The notes beneath the pieces were generated by a model that did no database searches, was not told the DNA's origin, and saw only the letters and a program-made list of their open reading frames with translations. A program made the translations under genes and the position numbers. A DNA stretch of 64,000 bases from Paraburkholderia phosphatilytica (GTDB lineage Bacteria > Pseudomonadota > Gammaproteobacteria > Burkholderiales > Burkholderiaceae). This document shows positions 9,366 through 18,149 of this stretch, piece after piece (positions within the stretch are counted from its first letter, which is position 1; each line of letters opens with the position of its first letter). Location: NCBI RefSeq assembly GCF_003443895.1, contig NZ_QQOA01000010.1, positions 175,711 through 239,710 on the forward strand. Direction: 5' to 3'.

Positions 9366-11578
9366 GCGGACGTCGACAGAAACCGGACGGGTTGACGGGC
9401 GATCTATTTGCGGCAGCGGATGCTGATCCCGCTCGCGAGGCTGCACCGTCGCGTAGCGAGGAGGGCGCGAAGGCTGCTGGCGTTTCCACTGCGGTGTCGA
9501 CACCCGTTACCGCAGTGCAGATTGATACAGCACCACGCATGCTGGACGTGCTCGATCGATGGGTCGAACGCGGCTGGCTGCGTTCGCTTGATGCGGGCTT
9601 CGCGCGATTCCTGTCGAACGAAGTGCCGCACGCGCCGCCGTTGCTGCTGCTCGCGGCGGCGCTCGCGAGCCATCAGCTCGGACGCGGACACGTGTGCCTC
9701 GATCTGCAGGCGACCATCGACGACCCGACCTTCGTGCTGTCGCTACCGCCCGAGGAGCCGAATGCATGGGCGCGGCCCGATGCAGCAGAGCCGCGCGCGC
9801 TGCCGCCGACGCCATCCGAAGTGCTTGCGGGCACCACGCTCGATCATTGGTTGCAGGCGCTGGATGAGCGAACGACCGTGGCGGACGGCGCGGGCAGCAC
9901 GCCGCTCGTGCTGATCGATGCGCGGCTCTATCTGCGGCGCTACTGGCAGTACGAGCAGGATGTGCGCGCGGGCATCGAGCGACGGTTGGCGGCATCGACG
10001 AAGTTGCAGTCCGCGTTGCCGATGGACGCGGTGCGTCGCGCGCTCGACGTGCTGTTTCCGGCTGCAGCGAATACCGGTGCACGTACCGACTGGCAGAAGC
10101 TCGCCTGTGCGCTCGCCGCTCGCAGCGGCTTCAGCATCGTCACGGGCGGACCCGGCACCGGCAAGACGACGACCGTCGTGAAGCTGCTGGCGCTGTTGCA
10201 GGCGCTCGCGTTGCATGCGCCTCGTATTTCGTCGGATGCGTCATCGATGAACACGGCGCGGCCGTTGCGCATCCGTCTCGCGGCGCCAACCGGCAAGGCC
10301 GCGGCACGGCTCAACGAATCGATCGCGGGCGCGGTGGCGCGTCTGCCTGTCGATGCGTTGCCCGATGGCGAGGCCGTGCGCGCCGCGATTCCGAACGTGG
10401 TGACGACGCTGCATCGTGTGCTGGGGACGCTGCCCGACACCCGGCGCTTCCGGCACGACGCGGGCAATCCGCTGCCCGTCGACGTGCTGGTGATCGACGA
10501 GGCGTCGATGGTCGATCTCGAGATGATGGCCGCTGTGCTGGCCGCATTGCCGCCGTCGGCGCGACTGATTCTGCTTGGCGACAAGGATCAGCTCGCATCG
10601 GTGGAAGCGGGTGCGGTGATCGGCGAATTGTGCGCGCGTGCTGCCGGCGGCCACTACACGTCGCAGACCGCCGCGTGGCTCGAAGCCGCGACCGGCGAAC
10701 GCATCGATGCCGCGATGATCGATGCCGACGGCACGCCGCTCGATCAGGCGATTGCGATGCTGCGGCACAGTCACCGCTTCGCGTCGGATAGCGGCATCGG
10801 CCTGCTCGCGTCGTTCGTCAATGCGGGCGATGCCGATGCGGTCGATCGCATCTGGGCCGACGCGCACGCGGACCTTGCGCTCGTGCGATGTCCAGCAGGA
10901 GACGACGCCGCGTTCCGGTCGCTGGTGATCGACGGCGGTGCTTCACACGGCGACGGCCGTGCTGAACGTCAAGGCTATCGGCACTATCTCGACGTGATGC
11001 ATGCGCAGCGACCGCTGGATGACGACGTCGATGCGTGGGCGCTCGCGGTGCTCGAAGCACACGACGCGTTCCAGTTGCTGTGCGCGTTGCGACGTGGACC
11101 GTGGGGTGTCGAAGGATTGAACCGGCGCGTCGCGCGTCTGCTGCAGGACGAAAAGCTGATCGATGCGCGCGGCGAGTGGTTCGCCGGACGTCCGGTGCTC
11201 GTTACGCGCAACGACTACGAACTCGGCTTGATGAACGGCGATATCGGTATCGCGCTCGAGCTGCCGGGTGGCGCATTGCGTGTGGCCTTTCCCGCGGCGG
11301 ATGGATCGGGCGGCGTGAAGTGGGTGCTGCCGAGCCGTCTGCAGGCCGTCGAAACCGTGTTCGCGCTGACCGTGCACAAGTCACAAGGGTCGGAGTTCGT
11401 GCACGCGGCGCTGGTGTTGCCCGAGTCGTTCAGCCCTGTCATGACGCGCGAACTCGTCTACACCGGCATCACGCGCGCAAAGAAGTGGCTCAGCCTCGCG
11501 GTGATGGACGGCAGCGACACGCTGCGGCTCGCGGTCGACGCGAAGGTCAGGCGCGCGAGCGGGTTAGGTGTCGTGTAG
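9362..11578 (+). CDS. recD: Exodeoxyribonuclease V subunit alpha (RecD)
   Basis: A 738-residue SF1B 5'-3' helicase, the fast motor of RecBCD. Walker A GGPGTGKTT is near residue 262, Walker B is DVLVIDEASMVDLEMM, and helicase motif VHKSQGSEFVHAALVLP is near the C-terminus. The long N-terminal region before the ATPase core, including VCLDLQATIDDP, is the part of RecD that contacts RecBC. The start overlaps the recB stop by ATGA, and a separate recD promoter is unlikely. The gene runs to within about 60 bp of the convergent pstS-like gene. Confidence 0.96.
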   Translation: MSGRRQKPDGLTGDLFAAADADPAREAAPSRSEEGAKAAGVSTAVSTPVTAVQIDTAPRMLDVLDRWVERGWLRSLDAGFARFLSNEVPHAPPLLLLAAALASHQLGRGHVCLDLQATIDDPTFVLSLPPEEPNAWARPDAAEPRALPPTPSEVLAGTTLDHWLQALDERTTVADGAGSTPLVLIDARLYLRRYWQYEQDVRAGIERRLAASTKLQSALPMDAVRRALDVLFPAAANTGARTDWQKLACALAARSGFSIVTGGPGTGKTTTVVKLLALLQALALHAPRISSDASSMNTARPLRIRLAAPTGKAAARLNESIAGAVARLPVDALPDGEAVRAAIPNVVTTLHRVLGTLPDTRRFRHDAGNPLPVDVLVIDEASMVDLEMMAAVLAALPPSARLILLGDKDQLASVEAGAVIGELCARAAGGHYTSQTAAWLEAATGERIDAAMIDADGTPLDQAIAMLRHSHRFASDSGIGLLASFVNAGDADAVDRIWADAHADLALVRCPAGDDAAFRSLVIDGGASHGDGRAERQGYRHYLDVMHAQRPLDDDVDAWALAVLEAHDAFQLLCALRRGPWGVEGLNRRVARLLQDEKLIDARGEWFAGRPVLVTRNDYELGLMNGDIGIALELPGGALRVAFPAADGSGGVKWVLPSRLQAVETVFALTVHKSQGSEFVHAALVLPESFSPVMTRELVYTGITRAKKWLSLAVMDGSDTLRLAVDAKVRRASGLGVV

Positions 11579-11635
11579 CGCGAGCGCAGCGGATGCGGGT
11601 GTGGGTGCATAAGGCACCCGCTGCGCTGCAGGCGA

Positions 11636-12715
11636 TCACTTGATCGACTGGATCTGCTGGTAGCTCAATTCCCACGTGTGCGGCGGCAGCGGAATGAAAT
11701 GCACCGACTGCAGGAACGTCGCGTTCTCGTCGGACGGCACGATCGTCCACGTGAGGAACTCGCGAATCTGCGCGGCGACAGCCGCATCCGGTTGCTGCTT
11801 CGAGACCACCGCGTATTCGTAGTTCACGAGCGGATAGGTGCCGCTCGCGGGCGAGAACACGAGACTCAGGCGTTCGTCGGGTGGCGTTCTGACCGCGAGC
11901 GATGCAGCGCCGGCCGTGATGTTGTCGCGCGTCGGCAGCACGAATTCGCCTGCGCCATTTTTCAGCGCGGCCGTGCCGAGCTTCGCCGAGTCGATGTCCG
12001 CCGCGTAGCTCACGCCGATGTAGCCGATCGAGTACGGCGTCGTCTTCAACGCGTTCACCACGCCCAGGTTGCCCGATACCGCGACCGCGCCCGGCACCGC
12101 CGGCCATGCGATGGTCGTGTCGTAGCCGAGCGCGCTTTCCCATGACGGCGTCGAGAACGTCAGGAACTGCGTGAACACGAAGGTGTCGCCGGAACCGTCG
12201 CCGCGATGCACCGGCACGATGTCGTGATGCGGCAGATGCACGCCGGGATTGAGCGCGGCGATCGCGGGCGCGTCCCACTGACGGATCGCGCCGGTGTAGA
12301 TGCCGGCGAGCGTCGGGCCGTCGAGGCGCAGATGCGTGTCGTTGAGGCCCGGCACGTTGTAGTTGACCGTCTGCGCGGCGATCGCGAGCGGCACGTTGAT
12401 CACCTGCGGATGCTTCATCGAGTCGGAGTCGGACATATACGCGTCGGACGCGCCGATGTTCACCCTGCCGGCGATTGCCTGCTCGATGCCCGCGGCGGAA
12501 CCGGTCGAGCCGACCGTGATGTGCACCTGCGGATGCAATTTCGTGTAGGCGGCGCTCCACGTCGTGAACAGCGGGGCGAGCAGCGTCGAGCCGGTTTCGG
12601 TCAGCGTCGACTGTTGCGCGTGCGCGGATGCGGCGAACAGCACGACGCCGATTGCCATGGTGACACGAGCGGCCGTGCGCGCGACCAATTGGTCGGGATT
12701 GCAGATGGTATGCAT
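11636..12715 (-). CDS. PstS-like phosphate-binding periplasmic protein
   Basis: A 359-residue substrate-binding protein of the PstS class. A signal peptide ends near ASAHA (residue 33 or so), then comes TETGSTLLAPLFTTWSAAY. GSTGSAAGIEQAIAGRVNIGASD and the basic/acidic pocket region HRGDGSGDTFVFTQFL are typical of phosphate binding. A strong GGAG lies 8 bases before the start. No pstC, pstA or pstB is nearby; instead an MFS permease sits immediately upstream in the same direction, about 64 bp away. Ligand identity is inferred from family resemblance only. Confidence 0.85.
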   Translation of the reverse strand: MHTICNPDQLVARTAARVTMAIGVVLFAASAHAQQSTLTETGSTLLAPLFTTWSAAYTKLHPQVHITVGSTGSAAGIEQAIAGRVNIGASDAYMSDSDSMKHPQVINVPLAIAAQTVNYNVPGLNDTHLRLDGPTLAGIYTGAIRQWDAPAIAALNPGVHLPHHDIVPVHRGDGSGDTFVFTQFLTFSTPSWESALGYDTTIAWPAVPGAVAVSGNLGVVNALKTTPYSIGYIGVSYAADIDSAKLGTAALKNGAGEFVLPTRDNITAGAASLAVRTPPDERLSLVFSPASGTYPLVNYEYAVVSKQQPDAAVAAQIREFLTWTIVPSDENATFLQSVHFIPLPPHTWELSYQQIQSIK

Positions 12716-12779
12716 GTGGTGCTCCTCAGGCGTTCTTTTCGGGCGAAGCCTGCAACGCCGCGCGTTGCAGGCGATCCGG

Positions 12780-14264
12780 TCACTTGCCGATCTGATCGAG
12801 GCTCACGCCGGTGGTTTCGATCCGGAACAGCCAGGTGACGACCGCGCCGAGCAGCGACGTCACCACGAGGATGTACAGGAGTGCGCTCGTGCCGATCCCG
12901 GCAAGCAGGATCGGGAACAGGAACGCGGTCGACACCGCGCCGATCTTGCCGATCGCCGCGGCGAAACCCGCGCCCACGCCGCGGATCGCGGTCGGGAACA
13001 CCTCGCCCGCGAGCAGATAGGTCTGCGCGTTCGGGCCGAGGTTGGTCATGAAGTTGAACAGCATGAAGCCCGCGAAGATCAGCACGGTTTTCGTGCCGCC
13101 ATCGAAGTTGCCGGACAGCGACGCGATCAGCAGACCGACCGCGCAGCCCACGAAGCCGACCACCTGCAGCTTGATGCGGCCCACCTTGTCCGCGAGCATC
13201 ACGGCGAACACGATGCCGACGATCAGCAGCATCGTGGTGAGTGCTGCGCCCTTCGCGGCGAAGATGTCGTTGAGGATCAGGTCGCTGATGCTGCGCACAT
13301 GGTCCGGCTTGTTGCCGAGCGCGATCGCGAGAATGGTCGGCGTGAAGATGCCGATGCCATAGGTGCCGAGATCCTGCAGAAACCACGGTACCGATGAGAA
13401 GATCGTCGCGCGCAGATTGCGCTTGTGGAACAGCGCGAGGAACGATTTCTCGCCGTGGCCTTCGCCGCCTTCCGCTTCGCGGAGCAGTTCGATGCTGGCG
13501 GGATACTGCGGCACGCGCCTCAGCAGCCGGCGCGCGGCGGCTTCGGCTTCCTCGACGGAACCGCGCACGTGCAGCCAGCTCGGACTTTCCGTGATGAAGA
13601 AGCGGCCGACCGTCACGATCAGCGCGGGGATGATTGCGGTTGCGTACATCCAGCGCCACGCGTCGAGCGTCGGCGTGAGCGACAGCACGAGATAGCCGAT
13701 CGCGGTGCCGCCGAGCGCGCCCAGTGCCTGGAAACCGAATGCGGCCAGCACGAGGCGTCCGCGGCTCGTGCTCGGGATGCTCTCGGAGATGATCATGTGC
13801 GCGGTCGGGTAGTCGCAGCCGAGCGCGACGCCGAGACCGAACAGGCAGATCACGAGCGACAGGAAGTTCGTGCAGATGGTGAGCAGCACGAGGAACGCGC
13901 AGAAGATCACCATCTCGACGATGAACATCCGCTTGCGGCCGAAGTAGTCGGACATGCCGCCGAGTCCGATCGCGCCGACCAGAATGCCCATCAGGCTCGC
14001 GGCGGACACGAGGCCGTTCTGCGCGGCGCTGATGCCGAACTCGTGCGAGATCAGCGGCAGCGCGACGCCCGTCATGAACACGACGAAGCCTTCGAAGAAC
14101 TTGCCGGCCGCGGCGAGCGACCAGATGCGCCACTGCATCCAGGTCATCGGCGCGGAGGGCAACTGCGTGCCGTCCGGCCAGATCGGGCATTCGTCGATGT
14201 AATCCTGTACCGACTTCGCGGCGGCGCGGGACAGGGGAGCGGTGGGGTCGATCGTCTGTTGCAT
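12780..14264 (-). CDS. MFS permease, sugar/phosphate-porter type
   Basis: A 12-helix major facilitator of 494 residues in the inner membrane. Loop 2-3 carries GGMSDYFGRKR (the MFS signature). TM4 contains GVALGCDYPTAHMIISES, resembling the G-x-DYP motif of phosphate:H+ symporters and related porters. TM5 has QALGALGGTAIGY, and a charged loop lies between TM6 and TM7. The ATG at 14264 has AGAGGA 9 bases upstream and is preferred over an in-frame TTG at 14282. It is probably co-transcribed with the downstream PstS-like gene. Substrate is unproven; phosphate or an organic phosphate is one possibility, an aromatic or sugar acid another. Confidence 0.85.
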   Translation of the reverse strand: MQQTIDPTAPLSRAAAKSVQDYIDECPIWPDGTQLPSAPMTWMQWRIWSLAAAGKFFEGFVVFMTGVALPLISHEFGISAAQNGLVSAASLMGILVGAIGLGGMSDYFGRKRMFIVEMVIFCAFLVLLTICTNFLSLVICLFGLGVALGCDYPTAHMIISESIPSTSRGRLVLAAFGFQALGALGGTAIGYLVLSLTPTLDAWRWMYATAIIPALIVTVGRFFITESPSWLHVRGSVEEAEAAARRLLRRVPQYPASIELLREAEGGEGHGEKSFLALFHKRNLRATIFSSVPWFLQDLGTYGIGIFTPTILAIALGNKPDHVRSISDLILNDIFAAKGAALTTMLLIVGIVFAVMLADKVGRIKLQVVGFVGCAVGLLIASLSGNFDGGTKTVLIFAGFMLFNFMTNLGPNAQTYLLAGEVFPTAIRGVGAGFAAAIGKIGAVSTAFLFPILLAGIGTSALLYILVVTSLLGAVVTWLFRIETTGVSLDQIGK

Positions 14265-14796
14265 GGGGCGGGTCCTCTGCAAGCTGCGGTCTTTCGGGCG
14301 TCGTGCCGTGGCTTCTGCGCTGCGGTGATTCGCTTCGCTTGCGGCGAATTGCGACGAATCGCGGCGGGAAAACGACGGCGACGCGATGGCTTCTTCGGTT
14401 CAGCAGGGTGGGGCGTTACAGCGTCAGTTACTGCGTTACACGGAGTGCGAAGCGGTTCAGGCTTTCGACGGCAACAGAAACGCGCGCGGCTCTGTGTGGA
14501 GTAGCGGCTGAAATTCTAGGGATGGGGACGTGTCAGGGCTGTGAACGGGGAAACGGATGAACGTTCGGTATCGTTGCGGGGTGGTGTTGTTGGGTGTTTG
14601 TAATCGGGCGGGTGGTTGCTGCGCGGCAAGCTAATTGAAGCGGTGAATTTTCCGCAAGTGAGTTGATGCGATTGCGCGCTGCGATACTGCGCAGTATTTT
14701 TCTGTCAGGTGCTTGAAAACACTTTTCCGTAGCGGTTCGCCTTCGTTGCATCGAAGCAGCGTTGGTGGCGTTTAGTTGTCCGTAGGAGAATTTAAC
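14265..14796. other. 532-bp intergenic region, relatively AT-rich
   Basis: This region separates the leftward MFS gene from the rightward mini-ORFs, so it should hold two divergent promoters. No convincing coding frame was found. It includes CTGCGATACTGCGCAG, a short imperfect dyad near 14675, and T-rich stretches near 14640-14730. No clear terminator or repeat is visible. Confidence 0.5.
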
Positions 14797-14907
14797 ATGG
14801 CAAGCATCGATTCACGCGTGTTTCTGTGTACGCGCCTTAATTCTCTCTGTCGTGCTCTTTCACGTGTCGCTGTTCTAAATCGACCGACGATTGGGGGCGC
14901 GGGATGA
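14797..14907 (+). CDS. Possible 36-residue leader peptide
   Basis: A short ORF beginning MASIDSRVFLCTRL, preceded by GTAGGAGA with a good spacing to ATG. This is one of the stronger Shine-Dalgarno sequences in the area. It ends in TGA that overlaps the ATG of the next ORF (ATGA at 14904-14907), the classic coupling arrangement. The peptide is basic with three cysteines and has no recognised family. The strong ribosome site and exact coupling are the only support; it may be a regulatory leader peptide. Confidence 0.5.
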   Translation: MASIDSRVFLCTRLNSLCRALSRVAVLNRPTIGGAG

Positions 14908-15104
14908 TTGAGTCTGGGCACGTGAAAGACGTCGACATGAAGGACATCGTCGTCCACCTTGACTGGCTACGTGCACTTGCCGCGCTCTTGTCGCCTGAGG
15001 ACGTCGCTGGTGGATTTGCGACGCTCGATACCGTGGATCAGGCGGCGATCTTCGGTTTGTTTGAGGCAACGCTCGACCGTGCGCGTTCGGTTTTGACTGT
15101 GTAG
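14904..15104 (+). CDS. Small hypothetical protein, 66 aa
   Basis: A small acidic, probably all-helical protein (MIESGHVKDVDMKDIVVHL...). It has no signal peptide, no cysteine and no recognised domain. It has no own Shine-Dalgarno worth the name, but starts in an ATGA overlap with the upstream 36-codon ORF, so translation is probably coupled. It is convergent with the DUF1493 gene (about 143 bp apart) and lies in the same AT-richer patch. Function unknown. Confidence 0.55.
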   Translation: MIESGHVKDVDMKDIVVHLDWLRALAALLSPEDVAGGFATLDTVDQAAIFGLFEATLDRARSVLTV

Positions 15105-15247
15105 GCAAGATCATTCGTGGAATCGCTCAGGGCGATTTGACGCGCAACGCAACGTCCTGGCAGTTCATCGTTGAGAGAGCGAAAGAACGAAAACCTCGAC
15201 ACATTCGTCGAACGTGACCCGCGATCGATGTCGGAGAGAAGAACGGC

Positions 15248-15595
15248 CTACTCGGCCAATTTTTTTCTGTCCCACACGCCGAGCTCGATCACGCGTTCCA
15301 GCATGCCCACCGTGAGCGACGCCTTCTCATACTTCTTTCGCTGCTTTTTGGAGAATGGCATGGCAAGGATGGAAAAGAGGTTGAAGCCCTCTTCCGGAAA
15401 ATAGCGGCCAAATTCGTAGTCACCCGGTTTCACGGGAAAGTGCTCGAAGAACTTGCCCATGAAACCGTCAGCTTCATCCCCCGTGATGTCGAGGTCGTCT
15501 TCCAGACTATCGGACGGGCTAACAGGTCTGCTGGCGCGAACGCCTACCTCTTTCCGGATGGAGGATTCGAGCGCAAGCCAGGTCGCAGACGTCAT
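15248..15595 (-). CDS. DUF1493 family protein
   Basis: A 115-residue protein matching the DUF1493 pattern: SLEDDLDITGDEADGFMGKFFEHFPV, then a hydrophobic/aromatic middle (FGRYFPEEGFNLF) and a C-terminal helix VGMLERVIELGVWD. The family is small, acidic and acyl-carrier-like in size; its role is not established. AGGA lies about 7 bases before the start. The ATG overlaps the stop of an upstream frame (TAATG), which shows this was once the second gene of a coupled pair. Codon use is more AT-rich than in the flanking core genes. Confidence 0.8.
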   Translation of the reverse strand: MTSATWLALESSIRKEVGVRASRPVSPSDSLEDDLDITGDEADGFMGKFFEHFPVKPGDYEFGRYFPEEGFNLFSILAMPFSKKQRKKYEKASLTVGMLERVIELGVWDRKKLAE

Positions 15596-15690
15596 TAGAA
15601 AATCCTGTCTTCTGGTTTGACGAGCCGGTTGTAATGCTGAACCGACTTGACGCTGATCGTCACCACGTCGTGCGCGACGGCACTGCGACC
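15595..15690 (-). pseudogene. 3' remnant of a gene once upstream of DUF1493
   Basis: Reading leftward, 31 codons from just after the MFS stop code for a peptide ending ISVKSVQHYNRLVKPEDRIF and a TAA that overlaps the DUF1493 ATG. The peptide looks like a real C-terminus and the TAATG coupling fits an operon. The frame is cut by the MFS stop codon at 15691-15693, so the rest of the gene is missing. I do not recognise the parent family. Confidence 0.5.
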
Positions 15691-17040
15691 TCACATCGCG
15701 CCGCGGGTCTCGCGCGTCAGCAGTGCGGTCATCAGATAAATGAGGCTCACCACCGCAACCGAGATCGCCAGCGTGACGGGCACGGCTTCGACCTGTCTCG
15801 CCATGAGCGACACGACCGAAGGCAGCGAACCACCGATCGCGAAGCCGATATTCCAGGAGATCGCGGTTCCGGTCGCACGGATCTCGGTCGGGAACCGCTC
15901 GTTCAGCACGATCAGCAACGGCGCGTAGCAAAACGTGCCGATACCGCTCAATGCGATCGTGCAAGCGGCGATAACACCGAAATCATGGGCTTGTCGCAGC
16001 ACCAGGTACAGCAGCGGCAGCGACACCAGCGATACGGCGCCGTACAGCAACATGCCGCGGCGCCGGCCGATGTAATCGGTCAGTGCGCCGGACAGCACCG
16101 ACGACACGATCACGCAGATTCCCGAGATGCTCATGATCAGGCCGATCTGCGTTTCCGGAAGGTGGTTCACGATCTTCAGGAAAGTCGGCAGATAGCCCGA
16201 CGTCAGGTACGACAGTCCGCCGCCCGTCAACGTCAGCAGTACGCAGGCCAGAATCATGCCCTTGTAACCGGCGCGCAAGGTTTCGCGCGGTACGACCGTC
16301 CCGGCCGTCTTGCCCTTTTTCGCGGCCAGTGAGAGCCACAGCGGCGATTCCTGCAGCCGTGTGAACACGAACAGGCCGAGCAGCGAACTGGCGAGACCGG
16401 AAAAGAACATCAGACGCCAGCCCCAGGCTGCGAAGAGCGGAGCTGGGATCAGCGTGCTGACCAGCACGAAAACGAGCGAAGCGAAGAGCTTGCCAATTCC
16501 CGATCCGCCGCCGGAGATGATGCCCGACGCGAGCCCGCGTCTGCCCGGTCCGATCGATTCAGTGCCGAGCGTATGCGTTGCGGCCACCATGCCGCCCATG
16601 AACACACCTTGTACGAGGCGCAGGAACAGGAACGCGAGCGGCGCGGCAACACCGATGCTTTGATAGGTCGGCAGCAGGCCCATCAACGCAGTCGACACGC
16701 CCACGCCGACTGCGGCCGTCACGAGGGTCCGCTTGCGACCGTGGCGGTCCGAGTAGCGGCCGAAGAAGTAGCCGCCCACCGGACGCATGATCAAGGTCGC
16801 GGTGAACGCGCCGTACACCGCGGCGAGCGACAGCATCTGTCGCGACGAGTCGAAAAATACGTGCGCGAGAACCGGCGCCACGTACAGGATGATGAACAGA
16901 TCGAACAGGTCGAAGGCCCAGCCGAGGCATGAGACCCCGACCGCCTGGACCATCTGCGACCGGGTCAGTTCGAGTTCCGGTGCCGGGGCCGGAGCGTGTT
17001 GCAATGGAGTCGGTTGCGCGTACATATCTTTCTGGATCAT
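15691..17040 (-). CDS. MFS transporter, AAHS/MHS-like, of catabolic island
   Basis: A 449-residue major facilitator with about 12 membrane helices. Loop 2-3 carries GRYSDRHGRKR, TM4 begins FLRLVQGVFMGG, and loop 8-9 has the second-half motif GALTDYIGRRRG. An RFPTEIRATGTAISWNIGFAIGG segment in TM10-11 is typical of aromatic-acid and dicarboxylate proton symporters. It lies 20 bp downstream of the amidohydrolase gene in the same direction as the porin and LigI-like gene, so it is the likely uptake step of that island. The start (ATG 17040) has a weak ribosome site; ATG 17025 and TTG 17064 are alternatives. Confidence 0.88.
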   Translation of the reverse strand: MIQKDMYAQPTPLQHAPAPAPELELTRSQMVQAVGVSCLGWAFDLFDLFIILYVAPVLAHVFFDSSRQMLSLAAVYGAFTATLIMRPVGGYFFGRYSDRHGRKRTLVTAAVGVGVSTALMGLLPTYQSIGVAAPLAFLFLRLVQGVFMGGMVAATHTLGTESIGPGRRGLASGIISGGGSGIGKLFASLVFVLVSTLIPAPLFAAWGWRLMFFSGLASSLLGLFVFTRLQESPLWLSLAAKKGKTAGTVVPRETLRAGYKGMILACVLLTLTGGGLSYLTSGYLPTFLKIVNHLPETQIGLIMSISGICVIVSSVLSGALTDYIGRRRGMLLYGAVSLVSLPLLYLVLRQAHDFGVIAACTIALSGIGTFCYAPLLIVLNERFPTEIRATGTAISWNIGFAIGGSLPSVVSLMARQVEAVPVTLAISVAVVSLIYLMTALLTRETRGAM

Positions 17041-17060
17041 TGTGTTGTTGCGATGGCTCT

Positions 17061-18062
17061 TCAACCTGCGCTGCGTGGCGCGTTCAGACCGCCCCGGAAC
17101 ACCCGATAGCCGGTGTCGTGCAATACCTGCGCCTTTTCGGCAGGGTTCAGCAACGCGGTCGCTTCGAACGCTTCCTGGACCATGAGCTTATACGGCATCA
17201 ACGTATTTCCCTGATCGGAACCCCACATCACACGGTCCGCGCCAAACACGTCGACGACGTGACGAACGAACGCCGCGGTTGAAACGTTCGCGGACTTCAA
17301 CTGATTGAAAAGCAGCGACGTCACCTTGAAGTACACGTTCGTCTGCGCGGCCAGCGCGGCGTAGACGGGCGTCACGCCATAGTCCGGCGGACCCTCCGGC
17401 GCCGGCCAGCCAACGTGGTCCAGCACGATCTTCGTGTGGGGGAAGCGCTGCGCCAGTACGGCGACATGAGGCATCAGTTCGGCCGCCACGGCATGCGAGC
17501 CCGGCACGTGTATCGACGGAAAGACCACGACCGCGAGATGCAGGTCGTTGGCGACCTGCCAGACTTTCAGCGCATCCGGAGAATCGAGCCATGGGAACTG
17601 GCCGTCTTTCGTCTGCGGGCCGGTCAGGCGTATGCCTGCGATGCCATCGCGCGTCGCGAGGTCCCGCAAAGTCTGCGGCGCGGCCGGGTCGTGCGTGTCC
17701 AGCATGACGACCGGCACGATCGACGCCGGATAGGCGTGTGAGACGGCCAGCAGATAGCGGTTGTCGGTTTCGTAGGCCGCGTTGTATTGCACCCCTACGC
17801 CGGACTCGACGCCGTTGTCGTGCCACAGTTCGATGAGGTAGTCGGGCGTGTCGGGGCGTGTCCTGATGGTCTCGATGAGTTTCTCTTTCCCCATGTACGC
17901 ATGTTCCGCATGCAACGGATAGTCTGCGAAGTCATCGGTGAAAAAATGTGCGTGGGTGTCGAACAGCAGCGGCCTCGCGGCCTGCGCATGGCCGAGGCAG
18001 GACACGCATGCAAGCACGCATGCCATCGTTACGCGGATCCTCGCTGCACGTGCAAAGCTCAT
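17061..18062 (-). CDS. Exported amidohydrolase (PF04909-type)
   Basis: A 333-residue amidohydrolase-2 family TIM-barrel enzyme. It begins with a signal peptide (about residues 1-28, ending GHAQA), so it should act in the periplasm, unusual for this fold. Metal/catalytic positions visible are FDTHAHF (HxH), a late VLDHVGWP histidine and WGSDQGN aspartate. A strong GGAG precedes the start. The family includes decarboxylases and lactonases acting on aromatic-derived acids; the exact reaction is unknown. It lies between the porin and MFS genes, consistent with processing a substrate before inner-membrane uptake. Confidence 0.85.
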   Translation of the reverse strand: MSFARAARIRVTMACVLACVSCLGHAQAARPLLFDTHAHFFTDDFADYPLHAEHAYMGKEKLIETIRTRPDTPDYLIELWHDNGVESGVGVQYNAAYETDNRYLLAVSHAYPASIVPVVMLDTHDPAAPQTLRDLATRDGIAGIRLTGPQTKDGQFPWLDSPDALKVWQVANDLHLAVVVFPSIHVPGSHAVAAELMPHVAVLAQRFPHTKIVLDHVGWPAPEGPPDYGVTPVYAALAAQTNVYFKVTSLLFNQLKSANVSTAAFVRHVVDVFGADRVMWGSDQGNTLMPYKLMVQEAFEATALLNPAEKAQVLHDTGYRVFRGGLNAPRSAG

Positions 18063-18149
18063 GATTCAAGTCTCCTTGTCCTGCGTGATGAGCCTGTTTT
18101 GGCCGGTGCGCGGACGGTGTGCGGTCCGCATCGGTCCTGACGGCACACC

